From JAFCUW01 sp049897565 (GTDB taxonomy: Bacteria; Pseudomonadota; Gammaproteobacteria; Burkholderiales; Burkholderiaceae_D): DNA of 64,000 nt. The stretch lies in NCBI RefSeq assembly GCF_049897565.1, contig NZ_JAFCWM010000011.1, positions 1 through 64,000 on the forward strand, given 5' to 3'. Shown one piece after another: positions 33,459 through 42,525 of the stretch (positions are counted from its first letter, which is position 1; each line of letters begins with the position of its first letter). The notes under the pieces were generated by a model that was not told the origin of the DNA, searched no databases, and saw only the letters and a list, made by a program, of their open reading frames with translations. Made by a program: the position numbers and the translations under genes.

Positions 33459-33506
33459 ATCGTTCATCGAACTAATCGTTCATCGACCTGATCGTTAGTC
33501 GAACTC
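33459..33506. repeat. three tandem 16-bp units at the pyk 3' end
   Basis: Units 33459-33474, 33475-33490 and 33491-33506 share the pattern ATCGTTxxTCGAxxTx. On the minus strand the first unit carries the last codons and stop of pyk (GAGTTCGACTAACGAT) and the others follow it downstream. The layout copies that of the FKBP gene at 17384-17434. Confidence 0.8.
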
Positions 33507-34943
33507 GCCGACGCGCACGATCTTCAGTGCGTTGGTGCCGCCGACCTGTCCCATCGGCTCGCCCCAGGTGCAAACGATCATGTCACCTTTCTTGACGATT
33601 CCTTTGGCGACCATCAAATCCTCGGCCTGCCTCAGCACCGCGCTGCTGTCGCCTTGCTGCGTCAGGTGGTAGGCGTGCACGTTGCGGTACAGCGAGACCT
33701 TGCGCTGGGTGCTGACGATCGGCGTGAGCGCGAAGATCGGCGTGTCGACCCGGTGCCGGCTCATCCACAGCGCGGTCGAGCCGGACTCGGTCAGCGCGGC
33801 GATCGCCTTCACGCCCAGGTGGTGCGCGGTAAACAGCGTGCCGTAGGCGATCGACTGGTCGATGCGGGTAAATTTCACGTTGAGGAAATCGGCGTCGAGC
33901 GTGTTGTACTCGGACAGCTCGGCTTCGACGCAGATGGCCGCCATCATCTCGACCGTCTCGATCGGGTACTTGCCCGACGCCGTCTCGGCCGACGTCATCA
34001 CCGCGTCGGTGCCGTCGAGCACCGCGTTGGCCACGTCGGACACTTCGGCGCGGGTCGGCACGGCATTGAAGATCATCGACTCCATCATCTGGGTGGCGGT
34101 GATGGCCAGCTTGTTCGACGCGCGCGCCATGCGGATCATGCGCTTTTGCAGCGCCGGCACGGCCGCGTTGCCCACTTCGACGGCGAGGTCGCCGCGCGCG
34201 ACCATGATGCCGTCGGAGGCGTCGAGGATTTCCTGCAGCGCGGGAATCGCTTCGGCGCGCTCGATCTTGGCGATCATCATCGGCTTGTGGTGGTACTGCT
34301 CGCCGGCGATGTTGGCCAGCTGGCGCGCCATTTCCATGTCGGTCGCGCTTTTCGGAAACGAGATGGCCAGGTAGTCGGCCTGGAAGCTCATCGCCGTCTT
34401 GATGTCTTCCATGTCCTTGGCCGTCAGCGCCGGCGCGGTCAGGCCGCCGCCCTGGCGGTTGATGCCCTTGTTGTTCGACAGCTCGCCGCCGACCTTGACG
34501 GTGGTGCAGATTTCGTGGCCGACGATCTTGTCGACCACCAGCACGATCAGGCCGTCGTTGAGCAGCAGCTTGTCGCCCGGCTTGACGTCGCGCGGCAGCG
34601 CCTTGTAGTCCAGGCCCACGCGTTCCTGGTTGCCCTTTTCGCCGTTGTCGCCCCACTTGGCGTCAAGAATGAACTTGTCGCCTTGCTCGAGCATGATCCT
34701 GCCCTCTTCGAACTTGCCGACCCGGATCTTCGGTCCCTGCATGTCGGCCATGATCGCCACTTCGCGGCCGCACTCGGCGGCGGCGGCGCGCACTGCGTTG
34801 GCGCGCGCGATGTGGTCGGCTGCGGTGCCGTGCGAAAAGTTCAGGCGCACGACATCGACCCCTGCGCGAATCATGCGTACCAGCATATCGGGATCGGACG
34901 ACGCCGGGCCGATGGTTGCAACGATCTTAGTGCCACGGAACAT
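33495..34943 (-). CDS. pyk: pyruvate kinase
   Basis: This 482-residue enzyme has TKIVATIGPASSDPDMLVRM, VVRLNFSHGTAADH, DMQGPKIRVG, the active-site Lys in ISFPKSAT and the signature MIAKIERAEAI. It also has GIMVARGDLAVEVG, where Glu and Asp bind magnesium. Its C-terminal domain ends KIVRVGEFD. It converts phosphoenolpyruvate and ADP to pyruvate and ATP. It lies between pgk and fba on the same strand, and its stop codon sits inside a triplicated 16-base repeat. A GAAGG site precedes the ATG. Confidence 0.95.
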   Translation of the reverse strand: MFRGTKIVATIGPASSDPDMLVRMIRAGVDVVRLNFSHGTAADHIARANAVRAAAAECGREVAIMADMQGPKIRVGKFEEGRIMLEQGDKFILDAKWGDNGEKGNQERVGLDYKALPRDVKPGDKLLLNDGLIVLVVDKIVGHEICTTVKVGGELSNNKGINRQGGGLTAPALTAKDMEDIKTAMSFQADYLAISFPKSATDMEMARQLANIAGEQYHHKPMMIAKIERAEAIPALQEILDASDGIMVARGDLAVEVGNAAVPALQKRMIRMARASNKLAITATQMMESMIFNAVPTRAEVSDVANAVLDGTDAVMTSAETASGKYPIETVEMMAAICVEAELSEYNTLDADFLNVKFTRIDQSIAYGTLFTAHHLGVKAIAALTESGSTALWMSRHRVDTPIFALTPIVSTQRKVSLYRNVHAYHLTQQGDSSAVLRQAEDLMVAKGIVKKGDMIVCTWGEPMGQVGGTNALKIVRVGEFD

Positions 34944-34984
34944 AGAGTGCCTTCAGGGTGGTAGCAGCCGGGGTGCGCTGCAGG

Positions 34985-36190
34985 TCAGGTCGAACTGCGC
35001 TGTAACAGGATCTCCACCGCCGGCAAGGTTTTACCTTCAAGAAATTCCAGGAACGCGCCGCCGCCGGTCGAGATATAACCGATTCTATCGGTAATGTTGT
35101 ATTTTGCAATGGCCGCCAGCGTGTCGCCGCCCCCGGCGATCGAAAACGCCGGCGAATCGGCGATCGCCAGCGCCAGCGTCTTCGTGCCTTGGCCGAACTG
35201 GTCGAACTCGAACACGCCGACCGGGCCGTTCCACACGATGGTGCCGGCCTGGGCGATCTGCGCGGCCAGCGTCGCGGCGGTGACCGGGCCGATGTCGAGG
35301 ATCATGTCGTCGTCCTGGACGTCGGCGACGTTCTTGACGGTGGCGGCGGCGGCCGGCGAGAACTCCTTGGCGCAGACGACGTCGACCGGAATGGGCACCT
35401 GCGCGCCGCGCGCGGCCATCATGTCGATGATCGCCTTCGCTTCGGCCACCAGGTCCGCTTCGACCAGCGACTTGCCGATGTTCAGGCCGACCGCCTTCAT
35501 GAACGTGTTGGCGATGCCGCCGCCGACGATCAGCGCGTCGACCTTGTCGGCCAGCGCTTTCAGGATCGACAGCTTGGACGATACCTTCGAGCCGGCGACG
35601 ATCGCCAGCAGCGGGCGCTTCGGCGCGCCGAGCGCCTTGCCGAGCGCGTCGAGTTCGGCTGCCAGCAGCGGGCCGGCGCACACCACGGGCGCAAACTTGG
35701 CGATGCCGTGGGTGGTCGCTTCGGCGCGGTGCGCAGTGCCGAACGCGTCGTTGACGTAGATGTCGCACAGCTTTGCCATCTTCTGCGCCAGCGCGTCGTC
35801 GTTCTTCTTTTCGCCCTTGTTGACGCGGCAATTCTCCAGCAGCACGACCTGGCCCGGCGCGACGTCGACGCCGTCGACCCAGTCCTGCTTGAGCTCGACC
35901 GATTGTCCCAGCAGTTCGGCCAGGCGCGCGGCGACCGGCGCCAGGCTGTCTTCCGGCTTGAACGCGCCCTCGGTCGGGCGGCCCAGGTGCGACGTCACCA
36001 TCACGGCAGCGCCGGCGTCGAGTGCGGCGCGGATCGCCGGCACGGAGGCGCGGATGCGGGTGTCTTCGGTAATGTTGCCGGCGTCATCCTGCGGCACGTT
36101 GAGGTCGGCGCGGATAAACACGCGCTTGGCGGGGAGCAGCCCCTGGTCGATCAAGTCTTGCAGGCGGGTGAAATTGAGGACGGCGTGCAT
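34985..36190 (-). CDS. pgk: phosphoglycerate kinase
   Basis: This 401-residue kinase has KRVFIRADLNVPQDDAGN, VMVTSHLGRPTEG, ENCRVNKGEKKND (substrate arginines) and VAGSKVSSKLSILKAL. It also has GGGIANTFMKA and WNGPVGVFEFDQF, and ends GDTLAAIAKYNI with GGGAFLEFLEG. It transfers phosphate from 1,3-bisphosphoglycerate to ADP. It is the first gene of the minus-strand pgk-pyk-fba run, with gaps of 41 and 92 bases, which suggests but does not prove one operon. Confidence 0.95.
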   Translation of the reverse strand: MHAVLNFTRLQDLIDQGLLPAKRVFIRADLNVPQDDAGNITEDTRIRASVPAIRAALDAGAAVMVTSHLGRPTEGAFKPEDSLAPVAARLAELLGQSVELKQDWVDGVDVAPGQVVLLENCRVNKGEKKNDDALAQKMAKLCDIYVNDAFGTAHRAEATTHGIAKFAPVVCAGPLLAAELDALGKALGAPKRPLLAIVAGSKVSSKLSILKALADKVDALIVGGGIANTFMKAVGLNIGKSLVEADLVAEAKAIIDMMAARGAQVPIPVDVVCAKEFSPAAAATVKNVADVQDDDMILDIGPVTAATLAAQIAQAGTIVWNGPVGVFEFDQFGQGTKTLALAIADSPAFSIAGGGDTLAAIAKYNITDRIGYISTGGGAFLEFLEGKTLPAVEILLQRSST

Positions 36191-36264
36191 GGCTTCCCGG
36201 GAGTAAAAGTAGAAAGATCGCTATTTTACCTGATGAACATGTGCTTCGGACGCCCGTGCCGACC

Positions 36265-36609
36265 TCAGGCGGGCACGCCGAACAGCGGAAACAGCCGCAG
36301 CGCCGTAAACATCAGCATGCCGAACACGATCGTCTGCAGCATATTGCGCCGCACCACATAAAACAGCACCGCGGCCGCGCCCGCCAGCAACTTCGGATTG
36401 GTCAGCGCCAGCTGCAGCTCGCCCTGGCTGCCCAGCAACAAGTCAGGCGCAATAATCGCCGCCAGCGCGCACGCCGGCGCATAGCGCAGCACTTCCTGCA
36501 CCCGCTTCGGAATGGTGATGTGGTGGCCGACCAGCCAGAACGAACTGCGCGTGGCCGCCGTCGCCACGGCCAGCGCGCCGATGACGGCCCAGATTTCGAG
36601 CTCGCTCAT
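36265..36609 (-). CDS. AzlD family branched-chain amino acid export subunit
   Basis: This 114-residue protein has about four hydrophobic segments, with TRSSFWLVGHHITIP and RYAPACALAAIIAPDLL as typical AzlD segments. Its ATG overlaps the stop of the azlC-like gene by ATGA, a coupling that fits the two-subunit exporter. The frame is open far upstream, but that part is a shadow of azlC. It should act in the inner membrane with AzlC to export branched-chain amino acids or analogues. Confidence 0.88.
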   Translation of the reverse strand: MSELEIWAVIGALAVATAATRSSFWLVGHHITIPKRVQEVLRYAPACALAAIIAPDLLLGSQGELQLALTNPKLLAGAAAVLFYVVRRNMLQTIVFGMLMFTALRLFPLFGVPA

Positions 36610-37352
36610 GCGCGTCCTTTCAGTTTTTCCAGCGTTTCCTCGACCACCATGGCGGTGATCATGCCGATCACCACCGCCGCCAGCAGGCCCAGCTTGTACG
36701 GCAGGCCGGCCGCCAGCACCGCCACCGTACCGGCCACCAGCACGCCGCACAGCGCCGCCTTGTTGACGATCAGCGGCACCGTGATGCAGATGATCGCCAA
36801 GGTGCCGGCAAAGCCGAGGCCCCACTGCGGCGGCACCGCGCTGCCGACGAAGATGCCGGCGATCGAGCCGACTTGCCAGGCTATCCAGTTCGGATACATC
36901 AGCCCTTTCAGGTACGACAGCTTGCCCGGCGCCGGCCGCTCGTCCGGGAAGCGCTGCAAAAACAGCGCCACCGTCATGTCGCCCGACACGTAGCCGAGGG
37001 CGAAACGCTGGCGCCACGGCAGGTGGGAAAAATGCGGCGCCAGCAGCGCCGAAAAGATGACGAAGCGCAGGTTGACCACCAGCGCGGTGGCGAAGATCAC
37101 CCACACCGGCGCGCTGGCGACGATCAGCGGCAACGACGCCAGCTGGGCGGAACCGGCGAACACCAGCAAGGTCATACCTAATGCCTGGGGTATCGACAGG
37201 CCCGCCTTGACCATGGCGATGCCGACCACCAATCCCCACGCGCCAATGCCGAACAGCGTCGGCAAGCCGGTCTTGAAGCCTTCGCGCCAGGCGGCGGCGT
37301 CGTGCTCGTCGGGCGGTGCTGCCTGGTCGGCGGGGGCGGGCTGGGTGCTCAT
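36606..37352 (-). CDS. AzlC family branched-chain amino acid export subunit
   Basis: This 248-residue integral membrane protein has WREGFKTGLPTLFGIGAWGLV at the start. It then has MTLLVFAGSAQLASLPL (the FAGSAQ signature), VNLRFVIFSALLAPHF, and a GYVSGDMTVALFLQRF segment. These are hallmarks of AzlC/YgaZ. Together with the four-base-overlapping AzlD-like gene it should form an inner-membrane exporter for valine, leucine or isoleucine. It is divergent from the zinc-finger gene at 37580. Confidence 0.9.
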   Translation of the reverse strand: MSTQPAPADQAAPPDEHDAAAWREGFKTGLPTLFGIGAWGLVVGIAMVKAGLSIPQALGMTLLVFAGSAQLASLPLIVASAPVWVIFATALVVNLRFVIFSALLAPHFSHLPWRQRFALGYVSGDMTVALFLQRFPDERPAPGKLSYLKGLMYPNWIAWQVGSIAGIFVGSAVPPQWGLGFAGTLAIICITVPLIVNKAALCGVLVAGTVAVLAAGLPYKLGLLAAVVIGMITAMVVEETLEKLKGRA

Positions 37353-37579
37353 GTGGTTTTCCCGCCACAGCGAGCGCGCGCGGCAGGAACAGGAAAGCGG
37401 GAACGAGGAAGCATGAAGCGCACGAAGATGTGTGGCGAGCAGCCCGGATTCGAATCGAACAGGAGCGTGTCGCCGTTTTTTGTCAGAGCGCTATTTTACC
37501 GATCATTCCGGCCAGGCGCGTGAATCGTCTAAAATCGTGGTTTTGCCTCGGCCCAATTGGCCCGCCTCACGGAGAAATC

Positions 37580-37777
37580 ATGAACGACACCAAAACCCCC
37601 GCCGCGGTCACGCTCGACGCCAAGGACCTGCCCGCCTATTGCCCGAATCCGGCCATGCCGCTGTGGTCGTCCCATCCGCGGGTATTCCTCGATTTCGGCC
37701 ATGACGGCCTGGCCAAGTGCCCGTATTGCGGCACCGAATACCGCCTCAAGCCGGGCACGGTGTTGTCGCATCACTGA
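37580..37777 (+). CDS. CHCC-type zinc-finger protein
   Basis: This 65-residue protein contains YCPNPAMPLWSSHPRVFLDF and AKCPYCGTEYRL, which is the Cys-His-Cys-Cys zinc site of the zf-CHCC family (related to the NDUFS6 subunit of complex I). GGAGAAATC sits right before the ATG. The role of the stand-alone bacterial form is unknown. It is followed after nine bases by a small NTF2-like gene. Confidence 0.88.
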   Translation: MNDTKTPAAVTLDAKDLPAYCPNPAMPLWSSHPRVFLDFGHDGLAKCPYCGTEYRLKPGTVLSHH

Positions 37778-37786
37778 TCGTTCGCC

Positions 37787-38218
37787 ATGAAAACCGCCAA
37801 GCAACAGGCCGGCAGCGCGGCCGACATCGAGGCAGCGTTCTACGAGGCGCTCAACCGCGCCGATGTCGAGGCGCTGATGGCGCTGTGGGCCGACGACGAT
37901 GAAATTTTCTGCATCCACCCGGGCGGCCCGCGGCTGCAAGGCCACGCCGCCATCCAGGCGTCATGGGAAGCGATCCTGGCGCAGGGCGGCCTGCAGATCC
38001 GGCCGTCGCAGCTGCACGAGACGCACAACCTGATGAGCGCGGTGCACACCGTGATCGAAGGCGTCACCTCGTCGGGCACCAGCGAGCCGGCCCACCTGGT
38101 CGCCACCAACGCCTACATGAAGACGCCGCGCGGCTGGCGCATGGTGCTGCACCATGTGTCGGTGGCGCCGGGGCCGGTTCCGGCCGTCCAGCACGCGTCG
38201 TCCACCAGCCTGCATTGA
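37787..38218 (+). CDS. SnoaL/DUF4440-like NTF2-fold protein
   Basis: This 143-residue protein has DIEAAFYEALNRADVEALMALWADDDE and HPGGPRLQGHAAIQASWEAI, then THTVIEG-like strands and AYMKTPRGWRMVLHHVS. This is the cone-shaped NTF2 fold of DUF4440/SnoaL-like proteins. No catalytic residues can be assigned. It lies between the CHCC protein and a YheT-like hydrolase with spacings of nine and eight bases, so these are probably one transcript. Confidence 0.82.
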   Translation: MKTAKQQAGSAADIEAAFYEALNRADVEALMALWADDDEIFCIHPGGPRLQGHAAIQASWEAILAQGGLQIRPSQLHETHNLMSAVHTVIEGVTSSGTSEPAHLVATNAYMKTPRGWRMVLHHVSVAPGPVPAVQHASSTSLH

Positions 38219-38226
38219 CGAGCGCG

Positions 38227-39204
38227 ATGGTCTACCCCGCCCCAGCCTGGCTGCCCGGCGGCCACCTGCAGACGATCTACCCGGCCGTGGCGATCGCCGC
38301 GCCGGCGGTGACGTATCGGCGCGAACGGTGGGACGCTCACGACGGCGACTTCGTCGATGTCGACTTCGTCGACGGCCAGCCCGGCAAGCCGCTGGTGGTG
38401 CTGTTTCATGGGCTGGAAGGTTCGTCGAACAGCCATTACGCGCGCGCCATGATGGCCGAGGTGGCCGCGCGCGGCTGGTCCGGCGCGGTGCCGCATTTTC
38501 GCGGCTGCTCGGGCGAAGCGAACCGCGCGCCGCGCTTCTACCACTCGGGCGACGCCGGCGAGATCGACTGGATCTTGCGGCGCCTGCGCGGGCGTCACGC
38601 AGGCCGGCTGTACGCCACCGGCGTTTCGCTCGGCGGCAATGCGCTGCTGCGCTGGCTGGGTGAATCGCAGCACCAGGCCGAACTGGTCGACGCCGCCTGC
38701 GCGGTGTCGGCCCCGCTCGACCTGACGCGCGGCGGCGCGGCGCTGTCGTCCGGCCTTAACCGCATCTACACGCGCATGTTCCTGCGCACCTTGAAGCCCA
38801 AGTGCCTGGCCAAGCTGGACCATTTCCCCGGCCTGTTCAACCGCGATGCACTGCTCGCCGCGCGCGACCTGTACGCGTTCGACAACGTCGTCACGGCGCC
38901 GCTGCACGGCTACCGCGACACCGACGACTATTGGGATCGCGCGAGCGCCAAGCACGTGTTGGGCGACATCACCGTGCCGACACTGGTGCTGAACGCACGC
39001 AACGATCCCTTCCTGCCCGGCATCTACCTGCCGACCAGCGCCGCGCCGAGCGTCACGCTCGAGTTTCCCGAGCGCGGCGGGCACGTCGGCTTTGCCGCCG
39101 GCCCCATGCCTGGCCGGCTCGACTGGCTGCCGCGCCGCCTGCTCCATTTCCTCGAAGGCGCGCCCTCCGTCGGCAAAATATGCGAAGCTGACGGCCATGG
39201 ATGA
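38227..39204 (+). CDS. YheT family alpha/beta hydrolase
   Basis: This 325-residue protein opens PAPAWLPGGHLQTIYPAVA, the family-defining N-terminus. It has LVVLFHGLEGSSNSHYARA, FRGCSGEANRAPRFYHSGD and nucleophile region ATGVSLGGNALLRWLGE. The Asp and His lie near LNARNDPFLPG and ERGGHVGF. YheT-like enzymes are predicted carboxylesterases with poorly known substrates. The ATG is at 38227 and the 3' end overlaps the next gene by eight bases. Confidence 0.9.
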   Translation: MVYPAPAWLPGGHLQTIYPAVAIAAPAVTYRRERWDAHDGDFVDVDFVDGQPGKPLVVLFHGLEGSSNSHYARAMMAEVAARGWSGAVPHFRGCSGEANRAPRFYHSGDAGEIDWILRRLRGRHAGRLYATGVSLGGNALLRWLGESQHQAELVDAACAVSAPLDLTRGGAALSSGLNRIYTRMFLRTLKPKCLAKLDHFPGLFNRDALLAARDLYAFDNVVTAPLHGYRDTDDYWDRASAKHVLGDITVPTLVLNARNDPFLPGIYLPTSAAPSVTLEFPERGGHVGFAAGPMPGRLDWLPRRLLHFLEGAPSVGKICEADGHG

Positions 39205-39826
39205 CATCGTCAAGCAGGCAATGGTCAAGTGGCCCAACGTTCCCGATTGCTACGGCTGGCTCGGTCTCGACGCGCGCGGCGCCTGGCGCATGCGCGACGA
39301 GCGCGCCCAGCACCTGAATCTGGCGGGCGACAAGGTCAAGCAAGAAGCGCTGCTCGGCTTCATCAACCGCAACTATGGCGCCGACGAACGGGGCCGCTGG
39401 TATTTCCAGAACGGCCCGCAGCGGGTCTACCTGAATCTGGAAGCGACGCCGTACATTGTCCGCACCGATCCGCAACCGGGACTGGTGGTGCAGACCGGCG
39501 AAGCGTTCGGCGTGCCGGAACGCGCGTTCATGACGGAGGCGGGCGCGCTGATCCTGCAGGGCGGCGGCAAGGTCGCCCAGGTCGACGACCGCGACGTCGC
39601 GCAGTTGATGGAGTCGCTTGAACTCGATGGCAAGGCGGCCAGCGATGAGGTGCTGATGGCATGGCTGGAAGGTGGGGTCGGCGCCCTGGTGCTGCGGGTC
39701 GCCGGCAAAGCGGCGCCGGTGGAACGCATCGCGGCAGCTGACGTGCCGGTCCGCTTCGGTTTCGTTCGCCTGCCTGGCCCGGATGCCGCAGGGCGTCAGA
39801 CCCCGGTTGTTCCTTTGGGGGGCTGA
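39197..39826 (+). CDS. conserved uncharacterised protein
   Basis: This 209-residue protein begins MDDIVKQAMVKWPNVPDCYG and continues WLGLDARGAWRMRDERAQ. FINRNYGADERGRWYFQNGP and RVYLNLEATPYIVRT follow. It resembles a protein family common in Burkholderiales that I recognise by sequence flavour but cannot name. It has no signal peptide or membrane helix. It overlaps the YheT-like gene, which suggests cotranslation. The tail PDAAGRQTPVVPLGG runs into repeat-like DNA, so the last 15 or so codons may have been altered by it. Confidence 0.75.
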   Translation: MDDIVKQAMVKWPNVPDCYGWLGLDARGAWRMRDERAQHLNLAGDKVKQEALLGFINRNYGADERGRWYFQNGPQRVYLNLEATPYIVRTDPQPGLVVQTGEAFGVPERAFMTEAGALILQGGGKVAQVDDRDVAQLMESLELDGKAASDEVLMAWLEGGVGALVLRVAGKAAPVERIAAADVPVRFGFVRLPGPDAAGRQTPVVPLGG

Positions 39827-39852
39827 CCCTGGTTGGGTTGGCGCCTGCAAAC

Positions 39853-39904
39853 CGGGGACTCGGCGTCCCCGTCATACCCTGAAAGAAGAAACGGGTCAGA
39901 CCCC
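39853..39904. repeat. dispersed intergenic repeat, copy 1
   Basis: Read on the minus strand, GGGTATGACGGGGACGCCGA followed by GTCCCC contains a GGGGAC/GTCCCC hairpin. It is flanked by a GGGTCTGACCC-like box (39893-39904 on plus: GGGTCAGACCCC). The same core occurs inverted at 48866-48922, and the boxed motif also at 59353-59370. It abuts the bepA stop. Confidence 0.7.
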
Positions 39905-41502
39905 TACCGCTCCTTCTTTTCCTTCTTTTCTTCCTTGACGCGCTCTTGCAGTTCGCGTTCGCGCGCGTCGATCGTCGCCAGGTCGTAGAACGACGCATCG
40001 GGCGCCTTGCGCGCGATCGTCAGCTGGTCGACCGCCGCCGGCACCGCGCCGCTGAGCACGTACGATTCGGCCAGCGCGATATGCTGCAAGGTCAGCTTGC
40101 CCTGCGCCGCATAGGTTTGCGCCAGCAACTCGTACAGCTTCGGCTCTTCGCGGTACAGCCGCACCTGCTCGCGCAGAAATACTGCCGCCTTGTCGAGCTG
40201 GCCACTTGCAATCAGCGCCTTGACATACTGGCGCGCGATGCCGCGCGACAGCGGAAACTGCTGGTAGGCCTGCTCGGCCTCCTTCAGCGTCAGCGGCGCC
40301 ATCGATGCCGGCTGGCCTGGCGCCAGCTTGATCTCGAGCGACATGCTGGCGAACATCGACGCCGCATCCGAGGCGCTCTGCCCGGTCGAGAATACCGCCC
40401 CGGCCACCGGCCTCATCGTCGCGCGCGCTTTGGCCAGCAAGTCACCCGCCTTCGCCAGCTCGCCGCGTTTGAGGGCCACCAGTGCCAGACCGTACTGCGC
40501 CGCCGCCTGCTGCTGCCGGCTCTGGTTGGTCAACTGGAACTCGAACACCTTGGTCGCATCGATCAGGCCTTGCGTGCTGACATCCTGCAACACCCGCGCG
40601 CGCGCACGCACCAGGTGAAATTCCAGGCCATCCACGCGCTGCCTGAACGGCGTCTCGCGGATGCGCGCCTGGATGTCGGCGATCCGCTCCGACGTCAGCG
40701 GGTGGCTCATCAGCCAGGGCGGCGTCAGGTCCGAATACACCTTGGTTGCCGTCTGCAGCCGCTGGAAGAACGCCACCATGCCCGACGTGTCGTAGCCGCC
40801 CGAGCCCATGATCTGGAAGCCGACGCGGTCGGCCTCGCGTTCGGCGTCGCGGCTGAAATTGAGCTGGCGCTGGATCTGCAGGCCCTGGCCGCCCATCATC
40901 ACGCCGACCGCCGCGTCCGGTCCCGCCTTCGACGCCAGCGCCGCGAGAATCAACGCCGCCAGCGGCATCAGCGCATCCTGCTTCTGCTGGCCGATCATGC
41001 GGGCGATGTGGCGCTGGGTGACGTGGCCGATTTCGTGCGACATCACCGACGCCAGTTCCGACTCGTTCTGCGCCGCCAGCAGCAGGCCGGTGTGGGCCGC
41101 GATGAAGCCGCCTGGCAGCGCGAACGCGTTGAGCATCGGGTCGCGCACCGCGAAGAAATAGAAGTCGGCGCCGGTTTCGCCGCGTGCGCCGGGATAGGCG
41201 GCGACCAGCGCGCTGCCGAAATTGTTCAGGTATTCGAGGATGGCGTCGTCGTCGAGGAAATCGTGGTCGCGCCGCACGTCGCGCATGATCTCTTCGCCGA
41301 GCTTGCGCTCGATGACGGGCGACAGGTCGCCGCGGGCGCTGTCGCCGAGGGTCGGCAGGATGTTGTTGTTCGGCCTGAGCTGAGCCATGCCGGACGGCGG
41401 CGCGATGGCCAGCGCGGCAAACGCAGACAGGCAGGCGGCCGCCAGCAGGCGACGCGCGCGGGGCGCCGGAAGCCCGACGGCAGGATCGATTTTCGATTTC
41501 AC
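39904..41502 (-). CDS. bepA: BepA-like M48 metalloprotease with TPR region
   Basis: This 532-residue protein has an export signal (residues 14-40, RRLLAAACLSAFAALAIAPP). It has a long loop, LGEEIMRDVRRDHDFLDDD, then NAFALPGGFIAAHTGLLLA and the zinc motif SVMSHEIGHVTQRHIAR with third ligand in READRVGFQIM. The C-terminal half is tetratricopeptide-like helices, ending in a Lys/Glu-rich tail. BepA (YfgC) works in the periplasm, where it helps assemble or degrade outer-membrane proteins such as LptD. The start codon is GTG. It is divergent from moaC. Confidence 0.9.
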   Translation of the reverse strand: MKSKIDPAVGLPAPRARRLLAAACLSAFAALAIAPPSGMAQLRPNNNILPTLGDSARGDLSPVIERKLGEEIMRDVRRDHDFLDDDAILEYLNNFGSALVAAYPGARGETGADFYFFAVRDPMLNAFALPGGFIAAHTGLLLAAQNESELASVMSHEIGHVTQRHIARMIGQQKQDALMPLAALILAALASKAGPDAAVGVMMGGQGLQIQRQLNFSRDAEREADRVGFQIMGSGGYDTSGMVAFFQRLQTATKVYSDLTPPWLMSHPLTSERIADIQARIRETPFRQRVDGLEFHLVRARARVLQDVSTQGLIDATKVFEFQLTNQSRQQQAAAQYGLALVALKRGELAKAGDLLAKARATMRPVAGAVFSTGQSASDAASMFASMSLEIKLAPGQPASMAPLTLKEAEQAYQQFPLSRGIARQYVKALIASGQLDKAAVFLREQVRLYREEPKLYELLAQTYAAQGKLTLQHIALAESYVLSGAVPAAVDQLTIARKAPDASFYDLATIDARERELQERVKEEKKEKKER

Positions 41503-41587
41503 GGTGCTATCATACCTGCAACCGCGGCGCTGGCACCGCGCCCCGCGCGCACCGAAACATTTGTTACCTCAACCGACTGAAGCCTCC

Positions 41588-42076
41588 ATGACCAATGACA
41601 CCAATCTGACCCACTTCGACAGCGCCGGCCAGGCCCACATGGTCGACGTCGGCGCCAAGGCCGACACCCAGCGCGTCGCCGTGGCCGCCGGCACCATCCG
41701 CATGAAGCCGGACACGCTGACGCTGATCGTGTCCGGCAATGCCAAGAAAGGCGACGTGCTCGGCATCGCCCGCATCGCCGCCATCATGGGCGCCAAGCGC
41801 ACCAGCGACCTGATTCCGCTGTGCCACCCGCTGGCGCTGACGCGGGTGACGGTGGATTTCGACGTCGACCAGCCAGCCAGCAGCGTGCACTGCCGCGCGC
41901 AGGTGGAGACGTTTGGCAAAACTGGCGTGGAAATGGAAGCGCTGACTGCCGTGCAGATCGGCCTGCTGACCATTTACGACATGTGCAAGGCGGTCGATCG
42001 GGGCATGGTGATGACCAATGTGCGGGTGCTGGAAAAGCACGGCGGCAAAAGCGGAGATTGGTTGGCGGCAGTGTAA
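41588..42076 (+). CDS. moaC: cyclic pyranopterin monophosphate synthase
   Basis: This 162-residue protein has MVDVGAKADTQRVAVAAG, LGIARIAAIMGAKRTSDLIP, LCHPLALTRVTVDF and ETFGKTGVEMEALTAVQIG, ending MCKAVDRGM. These include the active-site Lys, Asp and His of MoaC. It converts the MoaA product to cyclic pyranopterin phosphate in molybdenum cofactor synthesis. It stands alone here; other moa genes are not in the window. Confidence 0.95.
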   Translation: MTNDTNLTHFDSAGQAHMVDVGAKADTQRVAVAAGTIRMKPDTLTLIVSGNAKKGDVLGIARIAAIMGAKRTSDLIPLCHPLALTRVTVDFDVDQPASSVHCRAQVETFGKTGVEMEALTAVQIGLLTIYDMCKAVDRGMVMTNVRVLEKHGGKSGDWLAAV

Positions 42077-42217
42077 GGCCGCAACGATGCCGAGAAGGCG
42101 CGTTTTTGATCAACCGAACTTCTGCGACGCTAACTGATCTGAACATCAACGCACCACGCAGTCTGAGCTATCCGCTCGGACATCGTGAGGTCGCACCAAT
42201 CTTTCGAAAGTGAGGTC

Positions 42218-42520
42218 ATGATGAAAACAAGTGCATGGCTGTTCGCAGCAGCAATGGGCGCCGCCGGCCTGGCGCTGGCGCAATCCGCCCCCCAATCCGC
42301 CGTCACAGAAAGTACCGATCCGGCAAAGATCGCTGAAATCGAGCGCCATGCTCAGGACCTCGCGGCGCGCACGCAGTCGTCCGCCGCCGCAACCACGAAC
42401 GAGCATCAACATGCCAAAAAGCCTCACAGCGCACGCCACCACAAGCACAAAGCGAAGAATAAGTCGGCGATGCAAGACAATGCGCCGTCGGATCAGCCGG
42501 CCACCATCGAAGGTAAATAG
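42218..42520 (+). CDS. small secreted His/Lys-rich protein
   Basis: This 100-residue protein has a signal peptide (MMKTSAWLFAAAMGAAGLAL, cleaved after AQS). A helical stretch, PAKIAEIERHAQDLAARTQ, is followed by a basic, His-rich tail (HQHAKKPHSARHHKHKAKNK) and an acidic end. Its periplasmic location and His content could mean metal or nucleic-acid binding, but no family is recognised. TGAGGT precedes the ATG pair. It has no functional partner nearby. Confidence 0.6.
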   Translation: MMKTSAWLFAAAMGAAGLALAQSAPQSAVTESTDPAKIAEIERHAQDLAARTQSSAAATTNEHQHAKKPHSARHHKHKAKNKSAMQDNAPSDQPATIEGK

Positions 42521-42525
42521 CCTAG

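Noticed and set aside
37440..37485. TTCGATTCGAATCC on the minus strand, like a tRNA T-arm
   Set aside because: No matching acceptor, D or anticodon arms could be folded around it. At most it is a remnant; I could not support a tRNA.
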